A model generated the notes under the pieces. The model did not search any database. It saw only the letters and a list, made by a program, of their open reading frames with translations, and was not told the DNA's origin. A DNA stretch of 64,000 nucleotides from Odontocerum albicorne (taxonomy: Eukaryota > Arthropoda > Insecta > Trichoptera > Odontoceridae). The stretch is from assembly GCA_949825065.1 (NCBI GenBank), contig OX463846.1, positions 11,404,177 through 11,468,176 of the forward strand, given 5' to 3'. Positions within the stretch are counted from its first letter, which is position 1. Every line of letters starts with the position of its first letter. Below are positions 53,664-63,807 of this stretch, one piece after another. A program made the translations under genes and the position numbers.

Positions 53664-54010
53664 TACTTCTAAGTAATATACGAGTACCATAGTTAGACAG
53701 TAAAATTACTTCCAAGTACTATACCATAGTTAGACAGTAAAATCACTTCTAAGTACTACACCATAGTTAGACAGTAAAATTACTTCCAAGTACCACACCA
53801 TATTTAAACAGTAAAATCACTTCTAAGTACTATACTATAGTTAGACAGTAAAATTACTTCCAAGTACTATACCATAGTTAGACAGTAAAATCACTTCTAA
53901 GTGCTATACCATAGTTAGACAGTAAAATTACTTCTAAGTACTATACCATAGTTAGATAGTAAAATCCCTTCTTAGTACTACGAGTATACCATAGTTAGAT
54001 AGTAAAATTA
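53664..54010. repeat. 37-bp satellite with alternating unit types, 9 units
   Basis: The unit is AAGTACTATACCATAGTTAG, ACAGTAAAATTACTTCC. Units alternate between ATTACTTCC and ATCACTTCT junctions, giving a 74-bp higher-order period over most of the array. The first and ninth units each carry an exact 6-bp insertion forming TACGAGTA (53679-53686 and 53979-53986). Confidence 0.93.
53679..53686. other. Candidate excision footprint TACGAGTA in satellite unit 1
   Basis: The other units read AGTACTATACCATAG. This one reads AGTAATATACGAGTACCATAG, six bases longer at a TA. A second independent case is at 53979-53986 in unit 9 (AGTACTACGAGTATACCATAG). Confidence 0.6.
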
Positions 54011-54149
54011 GAAAAAAATAGGAAAACAAGTTTAAAAAAAACATCATACTCGTATGTTATTAATTTACGTAATCATACGTTAACTTAGCAAAATAACAAG
54101 AAATAAGATATAAAATAATAACTTATGTGCAAACCATCACGTCATGTTA

Positions 54150-54340
54150 TTACACTTTCGTTGCAAACAATACAAACCAGCGGGCTTATGGCCATGTGGC
54201 AACCTCTTCCAATCATGCAAAAAGGCGCTAAAAAACCTTTAGTGAATATTATAAAGGAATCTTTTTTTAAAAATATACGGATACCAACGGTAATCGAATT
54301 CGCAATCTCCATGTTGATACAGGCGTCTTATTAAATAGAC
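54150..54340 (-). mobile_element. SINE-1 copy
   Basis: The plus sense reads ACTTTCGTTGCAAACAATAC, then GGCTTATGGCCATGTGGCAA and GGTAATCGAATTCGCAATC. The head ends at about 54335. Confidence 0.78.
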
Positions 54341-54600
54341 TAGACTTTGGGCAGACACAGAGGACAGATCTCTACGTTTTTTTATCCATGCACACATAAA
54401 CACATTTCTGTTTTTCATACAAAACCCTCCATTAAAATATCCTGAAATATCTTCGTTCTATTATCGGTTTACCTCGTTCTCCCTTTTCATTCATTTCTAA
54501 TATATATATCTTTCGCAATTCATCCTCTTTATGTGGCCAAACCATCTCACGATTTTTTTCCCGATTCTAATCGTAATAGCTGTATTTAACAAATATACAA
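54340..54600 (-). pseudogene. LINE-A-like remnant, diverged subfamily
   Basis: The plus sense has TTTGGGCAGACACAGAGGAC near the 3' end and CCAAACCATCTCACGATTTT (G-H-V region inverted). It is related to the copies at 5.9 kb and 50.2 kb. Confidence 0.5.
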
Positions 54601-54609
54601 TAACGCCTT

Positions 54610-55480
54610 AATTTCATACAAAAGAAATAAATTGCAATGAAACTTGTGATGTTTTAACCATAAGTCAATTTAAAACTAAACAAAACATAATATTCATGTT
54701 CATGAAAGCAGAAACTATCTTCTATGTAGCAAAATATGTAAAAGATATTCAATGTGGTACACGGGAAATTTCATTAGCGATACAGAAACAAAACGAAATG
54801 TAGGTAGATCTCATGGATGCGGCGAGTCTGGGAAACTAGGGCAGAAGAAGGGAGAGTAAAAAAATAATCGTAGTTAACGGGAGAAACCTAATGATGGTTA
54901 AAAAAAGAGAAAACATAACGAAATAGATGTGAAACAAATAAAAAAAAGTTAAAGAAGAAGAACGATATGTAGTTGTAGGAAAAAAGTGAATTAGGACTTG
55001 AGGTAATGATAAGAAATTAACACTTACAACGCAGCCATAACGTCTGGAACAATTTTTAGTACACCTCTTTCTGGTTGTATCGATTCCACTGGACACGGGA
55101 CTTATTATACTTTTGAGGGTATGCAGAATACTGCTGTTTTAAGCTGCTACAGTCAATTTTGTATATGAGAACAATGCCACGGAATTGACGGTACAAAGAT
55201 AATTATTTTTACAGTAAGCCTTTATAATATGGGATTCACTACGTTTTCAACCATTAAGAAATCTGATACTGCAGTGGATCTCCCTGTGGCATCTGTTACA
55301 TGGAAAACGTTGCTATTATCATGTTTTGAGTGAGGTTCGTATATAGAGAAGGAAGAATCTATAAAAGTTTAGTGAGTTCTGACGCACTTTTGATTATTAA
55401 TCATATTTCGTTCAGTGCCATCAAATTTCTATTTTATGATAAGTCTCATCAATCAATTTGTCGGAACTGAATTAGAGAGA
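54610..55480. other. Unassigned DNA
   Basis: A purine-rich stretch at 54835-54975 gives an 86-codon minus frame of low complexity. Nothing else is recognised. Confidence 0.35.
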
Positions 55481-55490
55481 CACATCTTCT

Positions 55491-56006
55491 TCAATTTTTA
55501 AATAGTACTTTTCGGTTTATGTAAATTTTAATAATGATTTCACCAGTTTCGCTGTTTTTTGGGAACTCGTAGAATACTGGTTTTTTGGGAACTCGAAGAA
55601 CACGAAGAATATCGGAAATATCGAGACTAGCAAATTCTATATGGTGCAGCGCGTAGTCATTACAAATATGGTAGGTGTCGCGGTACAAACTATTGGAACA
55701 GAAAAAGTTCTTGCCTTGACGGCTGCGTGTGGAAGACTGGCGATAAAGTGGCGTGGAGAGGAGGCATACAGCTTTAGCAAGGTCGAAGTTGAGGGCCGCA
55801 TTTCGCGCGAGGAAATCGCACAAGTGAGTTAGTTCTGATAAAACACCCCTACTGGCACGTGGCATGTGGCTCCGGTGGGGCCTTAATATGCAATATAATC
55901 CTAGACACATTTTTCCTCTTATGATATATAGTATAAGTGGAAACGCAAGATTAGTTACTACAGGTTTATATAGAATGGGATTTATGCGATTAATTGTTAT
56001 CTTCAA
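55491..56006 (-). other. Longest open frame (171 codons), product unknown
   Basis: The frame covers a GC-richer core (55640-55880) reading L-T-H-L-C-D-F-L-A-R-N-A-A-L-N-F-D-L-A-K-A. A 63-codon plus frame overlaps it (E-K-V-L-A-L-T-A-A-C-G-R-L-A-I). The flanks of the minus frame are low-complexity, and a short direct repeat of GGGAACTCG lies at 55560 and 55585. Neither strand shows a known domain. The core could be an exon or an old repeat. Confidence 0.25.
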
Positions 56007-56069
56007 GAACTAATATAAGCTATTTTCCTATATAATATCCTCCTCCTGTCTTCGCTGGGACTCGCAGCC

Positions 56070-56110
56070 GAGGATTCCATCGCCATTCCAACGTCAATTC
56101 AGTTGGAAAG
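56070..56110 (-). pseudogene. LINE-F scrap
   Basis: GGATTCCATCGCCATTCCAA, followed by CGTCAATT, matches GGATTCCCTCACCACTCCAA at 16470 in the same orientation. It is a short remnant beside SINE-2. Confidence 0.45.
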
Positions 56111-56134
56111 TGAAGCTGTGCCAAGAAGTTTGTT

Positions 56135-56385
56135 TTTTTATGTGAATGCACTGTTGCACTGGTCACTTGTCATACCGTTATACTGGATCCGATGGCACAC
56201 CGAAGGGAGACGATCGGAGTACACCGATATGTTTTTTTTCTCTTTTTTATATAATAGGTATGACCGAAGTCATACCTATCCTTTACTTTAGAGTACGTAC
56301 TAGCGCGGGTTTCGAACTGGTGAACTTCAGCATGGAAGTCCAGTGCGTTACCGCGCGGCCATGCACCTTTGTATAACATACACAC
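56135..56385 (-). mobile_element. SINE-2 copy
   Basis: On the minus strand the head reads GGTGCATGGCCGCGCGGTAA with the B box CCAGTTCGAAACCCGC. The body has ATCGGTGTACTCCGATCGTC then GGTGTGCCATCGGATCCAGT, matching 24520-24800. An inner hairpin AGGTATGACTTCGGTCATACCT lies at 56257-56278. Confidence 0.74.
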
Positions 56386-56436
56386 TAGTAATCATACAGT
56401 CAGCGTGCTGCAAACATGCCGGACAGTTCAACTGGA

Positions 56437-56580
56437 TTTGCAGACATGTATGTGGGAGGTAGTGCACGTCTAAGATCGAGCTGTATTTTCACAAAAGATC
56501 ACACAATCGACGTGGAAGAGCAGCTGGATATTGTAATTGACGTTGGATCCTCGATTACGAGACCCAGTAGTGACGACGAT
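56437..56580 (+). pseudogene. LINE-F C-terminal piece, mutated finger
   Basis: The DNA matches the inverse of 16475-16585 (GATCGAGCTGTATTTTCAC, then GATCACACAATCGACGTGG). The first cysteine-containing part is shifted out of frame and a TAG falls in the finger, so it is non-functional. Confidence 0.58.
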
Positions 56581-56589
56581 GGGTCATTA

Positions 56590-56930
56590 TACCCGGCTCA
56601 GTTTGGATCCACCTTGGGAAGGGAATCTGGTTTATTGAGTTTCGTTTTAAAAGTGTTGGTTGAAGTAATATTTTTGTTTTGATACGTGCCACGAATATAA
56701 ATAACTTCAATGTGGGTTTCTTTGTAGACGACATTGGTAGTCAAGTTACTTGGTTATAAGACGTATAGTATAAGTGTTCGGGACGAAAATAAAAAAAAAC
56801 CCTTGTGTACTCGTTTTGAAAAGTTTAACTCCTTAAGTATTTTTTTTAATTGTTTTGACACATTCTCTTTATTCCTATAGGTTAGTCGCCATTATGAACT
56901 TAAAGTGATAAGTGAAAGTACGCATTATAT
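56590..56930. other. Unassigned DNA
   Basis: Nothing recognised. Confidence 0.35.
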
Positions 56931-56931
56931 T

Positions 56932-57150
56932 TGACGACCGCCGTGGGTTAGTTGGCAAGACGCCTGTCTCCCAGCCCGGAGGTTGCGGATTCAAATCCAG
57001 TTGAAAAGCAGATTAAAAAAAAAAGGATTCTAGTCTAGTTTTAACTTAAAGTCACTTAACATATTTCTGGTAGGCTGGGAGATATTGATACATGGCAATA
57101 CGCCCGTAAGTTTGTACTGTTTACAATGAAAGTGGAATATAATACAATAT
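56932..57150 (+). mobile_element. SINE-1 copy, full length
   Basis: The head reads GACGACCGCCGTGGGTTAG with GGAGGTTGCGGATTCAAATC. The body has GGTAGGCTGGGAGATATTGA and the tail TACAATGAAAGTGGAATATA. Confidence 0.85.
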
Positions 57151-57185
57151 ATTTATTATCTGCTCAGTTTCCTGATGTCGTAGAG

Positions 57186-57653
57186 CAGGTATAGCCAACC
57201 CACAACCCGCGGGCCGCATGCATCCCCCAGGGTGTTTTGTCCGGCCCGTAAGCTATTTTTATATACAATATCACCAAAGAAATAACAATAAAATATTGTT
57301 GTTTATTCGTAGCGACCTATTTTAGATTTCCGACACGAAGAAAATTTATATCAAAATATAAAGATCTTATTTAAATGTGACCCAAAAGGATAGTAACGTA
57401 ATATTATATATGTGTATAAATAAAATAAAGGTAGATATTTTTTATGTATTAGGTATTCAAAATAATAATTTTACATTATTTATTTAGGTATTTACGTTAT
57501 ATGACTCATATAATGTGAATTGTATTTATATGTATTGAAAACTTCAATGTATGAATTTAACGGCTCACATGACCTCAAAAAATACATGTGCAACCCGCAA
57601 GACTTTACTCAATGCCGGTTTTGGCACACAGCCAAAAAGCTTGGCCACCCCTG
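57186..57653. mobile_element. hAT-type MITE, second family
   Basis: The ends read CAGGTATAGCCAACCC on the left and the inverse of CAGGGGTGGCCAAGCTT on the right, typical hAT CAGGG..GGCCAA termini. Flanks TCGTAGAG (57178-57185) and TCGTCGAA (57654-57661) are 6/8 identical, consistent with an old 8-bp duplication. Both subterminal regions are GC-rich (ACCCGCGGGCCGCATGC on the left) around an AT-rich centre. It is 468 bp with no transposase. Confidence 0.78.
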
Positions 57654-57664
57654 TCGTCGAACAA

Positions 57665-58285
57665 TGACATCAAGGGAAAAATCATTAAAGATCGGTAGAA
57701 ATTTCAAATTTAAGGTAACAAACAGGCAGTCGGATGTTGCCTTATAATACTATAAATAACATGGCAAAATGCTGTTTTTTTCTTCCACTATCCAGGTGTT
57801 GGAGTTGAAACAACTACAGTGTGTCTGTCGTATTTTATTTGCGTTGTTCTTTTTTTCTACCATTCTATTCCGAAGAGTCCCGAGTAAAATATTTCAAATA
57901 ATTTTATGAAAAGCCTTATGAGGGTTGGATCTTGCATGCATAATAACATCCCTGCCGCAATGTGCTTATGACGATGACGTCTCTTCCTCACGTTTCCACA
58001 CAAGTTCACAGTATTGTAGCCAGCTTTTATTTTTAAACGGACCGAAGGCTACCGTCGTAGGATCCAAAAATATAGTTCGAATACCTGAAAGTATCCTGAA
58101 ATAGTGTTTAAATATACGATTGACTTGGCATTTCTTGATAGTAAATATTGGAAGAAAAATTAATATTATTTGTCAATATTGTTTTGATCATTATATAGCT
58201 CCCAACGGGCGCTCCTATATTTCTAGATATCTACATTTCTTTCACGCCCCGGAAATCGAAAGAGGGTATTTAAACTAAGAATTTA
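57665..58285. other. Unassigned DNA
   Basis: Nothing recognised. Confidence 0.35.
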
Positions 58286-58287
58286 TG

Positions 58288-58784
58288 ACATAAAAGGAAA
58301 AATAAGTAAATAAAAAACTTATTTTATATTTTTGTGTTCACCATAGGTTTATTTCAGGTTCACAACTTGTCTCGAAGACCATCGTCTTCATCGTCAAGTG
58401 AAGATAAACTAAATTGTTCAAATATATTCTGTACAAGTGTAAATAATATAATATATTATAAGAGAGATGAGGTAGGGGAAGAGAAGTGGGGAGAGATGTG
58501 ATACAATGGTGACTGGGGCGGGAAAAAAAATGTGAAAATGAATGTGAATCTTTAAGGCAGGGGGGGATTATAAATTGGAAACATATTAAGCAGAGGGCTA
58601 TTATGAAAATTGGTTTGGTTGTTGATGATATTTAAACTTAATTTTATAGATTTTTTAATCTCGAGAATTTCCAAATTGTCAAGCTGCAATCCCCCTTGGT
58701 TTAAGTATATAATCCTGAAATAAACTTGTGGTGAACACAAAAATATAAAATAAGTTTTTTATTTACTTATTTTTCCTTTTATGT
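58288..58784. mobile_element. Foldback element with 56-bp perfect terminal repeats
   Basis: Positions 58288-58343 and 58729-58784 are perfect reverse complements, beginning ACATAAAAGGAAAAATAAGT and ending TTTTTGTGTTCACCA. Inside the left arm the minus strand reads TTGACGA, a stem AGAC-GATG-GTCT, then GAGAC, the same layout as the FB arms but with altered boxes. No clear target duplication was found. Confidence 0.82.
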
Positions 58785-58789
58785 AAAAT

Positions 58790-60150
58790 ATGGCACCACA
58801 AAGTGAAACTATAGTCTTTCCGAAGATTCAAGAAATAAGAATGTATTATTTATATAGAGTACATTATTGTTCCCCTGTCTGTAAGTAAAATGTTTATTTG
58901 CGTCTATCGAAAAGTGGTCACTAAAAAAGAAGGAAATTATATTTTTATCTTAAAATCAACAGATTTTTTTAAAAAGACAGTTGAAATAACATGATATGAA
59001 GTAGACGTATCCCCCTTATCACTGCACTCCAGTTTCAAAACGTCCGATATCGCTAGCAATAACAACAGGAATATAGTTGACCCATGGGACTTACTCGTAT
59101 TTTCACTCGTGGGACTAAGCTGGTCATATAGATATACTGGTTACTATGAAATATCACCTTAATACGCAGGTCGAGAACAAAGAGCCAACAATCAATAGTA
59201 ACAATTTTGGAGTTGGAGAGAAATTCACGAGACATGATTTCATATAAAAAAAACTTATAAAGACAACAAAATTGAAATAATGAGAGAACGTATAATATAA
59301 ATTGTTGCTTACCTTATGCAGAGGAGTATGAGACGAATGAATGGAAAACCAAGCGAAGGCAACACTGTTATTGCACAATATATAGAACTTTCACTAACTC
59401 TAGAGAAAACTATAATTTGGAACACTTGGCGTCCTGCGACACTCGTGTTGAGAAGCTCATGGGCTCTGGAACAAGTAAATAAAAAAAAATAAGCATTCAT
59501 CAAAAAAAGGTTTGATATAATAAATAAATTAATAAAAAATGAATATGGATACACCTACATGAACCAGTACTGACGAACTTCTTTGGAGTAGGTAACCTGA
59601 CACTGGCATATTATCCTTTAAATAATGGAGTTTACGATCATTTCTCACGACACAGAGAGTAACGATTCCCGACAAAGCACTCTTTATTAACATATGCCAC
59701 TAAAAGAGTGTTTTAAGAATTTACCTGAGGCAGATAAGCTCTAGAGCAAAAATAAACACACATGAAAAGAAAAAAGGTTTAAAAGTAAAGGCAGTCCTAA
59801 CATGCAGGGGATAGACAAAGATAACTATTAGTGTTCTTATGCAATTGTTGCTGTTCGGTTCGCTACCGAGATTATTTCTTTAAATGAAGATGAGGATACT
59901 TTTGCTGTTACCATTGTTTTATCATTAACTTCCAGGCTTTTTCCATGCCTTTTTTTCTTTTGAGATAAACTGACTTTTTTTACATCCCCTCCCTTTTTAA
60001 TTCCGTGTCGTTTTCATTTGATCACTTTTTATAAATAAGGTTTCGGTGGTACATATACAACAATATTTAATATAAATTAAATTATTTTTATTTCTTAAAA
60101 TCAATACCCGAGAAGCCTCAGATATTATTTGATAAGATACTCCGTCTTTA
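58790..60150. other. Unassigned AT-rich DNA
   Basis: Minus frames of up to 81 codons show no motif. A candidate footprint is at 59092-59099. Confidence 0.35.
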
Positions 60151-60153
60151 TAA

Positions 60154-60300
60154 GACGACCTCCGTGGCTTAGTTGGTAACACATCTGTCTTGCGACCCAG
60201 GGGTTACAGGTTCATCTTTTGTGTATACTTGTATGGTTAAACATCGTTCTACTGGCGGCTAATTATCATACAGCAATATATTATATTTTCAATTTTTTTT
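60154..60300 (+). mobile_element. SINE-1 copy with central deletion
   Basis: The head GACGACCTCCGTGGCTTAG with CAGGGGTTACAGGTTCATC passes directly to a short body ACATCGTTCTACTGGCGGC. The link region and canonical tail are missing. Confidence 0.68.
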
Positions 60301-60304
60301 TTAA

Positions 60305-60575
60305 ATAAACACAGTATAAAGGGAAAAGCTAGAAGAAGAAGAATTTATGTAGTGCCAACACTGATCTATGGAATGAAGCATGGATATGGAAAATTTATAC
60401 ATAGTAAAAAAATATGCAATGAAACTTCATGCATTGATATGTGGTTTGTCGATATATACGACAATAATAAATTGTTATGTGAGATAAAAATTGGATGTGT
60501 TAATTAGGGTAAAAACATCACTTAGAGATCCTTTAAACACTTTGAACCACAAAGTACTGACAATTTTTTTTATAT
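60305..60575. other. Unassigned DNA
   Basis: Nothing recognised. Confidence 0.35.
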
Positions 60576-60579
60576 TGTA

Positions 60580-60805
60580 ACCATAAGCGGGAGTTGGGAT
60601 TGAGGATGACCGAGAAAAGTATGTTTGGATCAAGGGAGTAAAATTTCGAGAGAAGGAAAGCAGATGAATAAGATGAGCCAGTAGCGCTATTTGGGCAGTT
60701 GTATGAATGTGGAGAAGACTATGTCGTGATAGGAAAGTATAGCACTATATCCTATTTGCCTATCGCAATAGAAAAATGGCGTGATGGTATGTATGAATGA
60801 TGTAA
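60580..60805 (+). pseudogene. LINE-A ORF2 3' end, decayed
   Basis: It ends AATGGCGTGATGGTATGTAT, the canonical LINE-A stop and tail. Upstream codons are badly frameshifted (W-I-K-G-V-K-F-R-E-K-E in place of W-L-D-Q-V-N). Confidence 0.65.
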
Positions 60806-61054
60806 TATTTTGAACTCAATAACTGATTAGCTCGGGTGTTGAACAGTCAACTTATCTAGCTAGCTCTGTATTGAGAAATTGTATTCTTATCGAAATTTGT
60901 TATATAATTTTATTGTTTATAATAAAGTATATCCGGGTTATCGAACTGGCAAATACTATCAACTTATGTATGACTAAAATAAATCGATTTCAATGAGCAC
61001 ATTTTCAATATACTGGTATACCGTCATTAATGAGGAAAACTGTCAGTGCATTAC

Positions 61055-61330
61055 ATACGTAGCATCACGCCGTCTCCCTGTCGGGGTAGGCAGAGAAGAG
61101 AGAGCGCCAATTTTTCTATCGCGACACACATCTTTCACATCTTCTACATCTATACAGCTCCTGCGATTTCAGTGACTTTTTACATTTCTTCCTTTTAAAA
61201 TAAATAACAAAAGTCAGCCTCAAGTTCACATTTATACCTTATCAATTTATTCCGTATTCTGTCATATATTATCAACCCAGGTATTATTCGAAGTGAACGC
61301 ATTTCCACAGCACTATTTGGCTCTTTTCAG
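61055..61330 (-). pseudogene. LINE-A ORF2 3' end, internally deleted
   Basis: The plus sense reads CATCACGCCGTCTCCCTGTC, then GGGGTAGGCAGAGAAGAGAG, the best preserved inverted LINE-A terminus. At about 61200 it skips the W-L-D-Q and G-H-V regions to an upstream segment (AAGTTCACATTTATACC). Confidence 0.7.
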
Positions 61331-61377
61331 TCTGAAGAAAATGATAAGTGAAAAAATAAATGTTAACAAAATCTAAA

Positions 61378-61600
61378 TAAGACGACCTCCATAGTCAATT
61401 AAGTTAAGAAACTTTTTCTATACTTCGGGGTTGTATGTTAAATTCCTGTCAGTACGCAATTCACCTAAAAGTCCTGTCTGAATTTTACTTTGAGTGTTTT
61501 TAATATACTCGTATCTCTAGTTAGATAGAAGAAAATTCTTCATGGAAACAAAGCTACCAGGCTGTACTGTATACAACGAAACTGTAATAAAATACAACGC
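61378..61600 (+). mobile_element. SINE-1 copy, first of three in a row
   Basis: The head reads GACGACCTCCATAGTCAATT and the tail TATACAACGAAACTGTAATA. Between them, TTAATATACTCGTATCTC carries a 6-bp insertion relative to the family (TTAACATATTTCTGG), forming TACTCGTA at 61506-61513. Confidence 0.72.
61506..61513. other. Candidate excision footprint TACTCGTA in SINE-1
   Basis: Removing CTCGTA makes the local length equal to the SINE-1 consensus (24 bases from AACATA to GGAAG). The insertion sits at a TA. Confidence 0.5.
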
Positions 61601-61608
61601 AAGTACAG

Positions 61609-62142
61609 GTAAATGTGACCGAAATACTCCCCTTACAAAAAAGTTAAGACCAGTCAATCTGACATTTTTTTAAATTAAAACATAATACCCTAATTGTTAA
61701 AATGTCTGCCTTTAAACTTTGTGTCTGTCGGTGGCCATTTTTTTAGTTGTTTATAGACGATTTCAGTCTAGTTTTCCCGTAAGGCTTTTTTAACATATTG
61801 TTGGGTGGTAAGAAGAGATTATCATATGGAATTAAACCTTCCAGGCTACTTATACTGTATATAGCGAAAGTGTAATATAATACACACCAAAGTGACCATC
61901 AAGTAAATGTGACCATAATACTCTAATTTAAAAATATACTATAGTACTAGTTAATCTAACAGTTTTTAAATTAATGCATAATGTTCTAGTTTGAAAGACA
62001 TCTGTCCTCCAGACCCAAGGTATCGGTTGTGATTCCCGCTGGTGCTCGTTTTTTTTTCGAATGGGTTCCAGTCTGTTTTCCACTTTAGATCTCTTGAGGA
62101 AAACCTACTGTACATAACGAAAGTGTTATACAATACATAATG
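61609..62142 (+). repeat. Tandem duplication of SINE-1 plus flank, about 294-bp unit
   Basis: GTAAATGTGACC occurs at 61609 and 61903, and each is followed by an ATACTC..., AT-rich spacer and a SINE-1 copy (61690-61885 and 61960-62142). The two SINE bodies show GGTAAGAAGAGATTATCATA and a truncated version respectively, both with AACGAAAGTGT or AGCGAAAGTGT tails. The copies have diverged considerably. Confidence 0.65.
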
Positions 62143-62149
62143 TTCGACT

Positions 62150-63800
62150 TGAAGTCGAAGAAATAAAAAATTCGAAAATTGCAGGTCTTAGAGTAAGTGC
62201 TGGTAATAAGGGTAATTTCCTCGGAAATATGAATATTACGCGATTGTCGCTTTAGCTGAGGAAAGCGGAGTGACATAATCACACAATCAGCGCCACTCGG
62301 CGACACCGCCTTGCTGACACTTCGGTGTGTTGAATGTTATTGTTGTGTGGTAAAAGTGAGGAGTTATCAATTTTCTCGGCATACGTGAGAAATACCAAGT
62401 GATAAATTAGGCATAATAAAATGCGGTATGTTTTTGCCCATAAATAAAACTTACGTCATCGGTGAAACGAGGGAATATTCTAAGTTTACGATATATGTTC
62501 GTATTTACTTAGAAAAACATAGCTACACATTAGAAAGAAAAAACGCGTCTAAACATATATTTATAAAAGCATACATAATGACTTATTGCACCCTTTATTG
62601 ATTTCAGTTATTATTCATGAAATGTTCTAGTTAAATAGTAAATGCGATAAATGGGCGAACAATGAAAAATAACAGTAATTTAAGAAATTCTGCATTAAGG
62701 TAGTATTTTTTCAAATGATGGAAGAGTTACGAGATATATAGAACGGTGGATGGCGATATGAAACATAGTCAATGGGGCATTAACGCATATATGTATGTGT
62801 ACTCGAACTGGACAGTTACAATACTGGGTATTTTTTTTTAAATTTCATGATAAGGTACGTTCTACCGTTTATTTTTATAAATAATTAAATTTCTACAGTA
62901 TTTACTCAACGCCTTTCCCTATTTTTTGTATACGATAATTAAGGAATTTAAATTGAAATGTAAAATAAAGAAATTACATGCCAAATTGAACTACATTAAA
63001 ATAATATAAAGATTCCTTTAATTTAAAAAACAAAATGAGTCACATTTTGAATTTACAATTTATTATGTTATGTTACTTCATTTGATTTATCTTAACATAA
63101 CCGAATAAATACTGTAGAACTGAGAACACTGAGAAGAAAACGTGGAGTCATAATGTATGGTAGAATAAGAAATTAAGTAATTAGGAATGAATGGGGTATT
63201 TTTTTATTTCATTTTCATATTAACCGTACATTTGAATATCATTTATGCTTTTAAGTAATTCATTAAATAATTTAGGAGTCAAGCACACGACACTTTTCTG
63301 TTAAAAGACCGTTCGCATATAAACGTGTGTATTGTATTTTCTAAATATTTAATTTGTTCCTCTTGTTTCATAAATGCTTATTTTAACGTCACAATGTTTC
63401 TAAATGCATACAGAAGATTTTTGGCGTCAAGTTACTGACAAAATATCATTACAGCTTAACTAATCGACACTTGTTACTCAATAATAATTCTACTGATCGG
63501 TGGCAGCTGACAGCTGATTGCGTCTCTATCAGCAAGCGGCGAAGCACAAGCGACATTGTATAACGAAGTTTATCTCAAATATTTGAAACGAATATGCTGG
63601 TGTTGCATTGATACATAAAGTTCCAGCCTTAGTTAACTGGTTTCAAGAACATGCTGTTGTATTTATCATATATTACATTAAAATACTACTGAAATTGGAC
63701 CAAATAAAATTCGTTTAAAATTGTATCCAAATAAATATAAGCAATTAATTGTACATAGAAACAATCGAAAACGTGGGTGAATAAGAAAATAAAAACATTT
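62150..63800. other. Unassigned AT-rich DNA
   Basis: GC-richer patches at 62255-62330 and 63495-63555 lack frames or repeats I can place. Nothing else is recognised. Confidence 0.35.
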
Positions 63801-63807
63801 ATATTTA

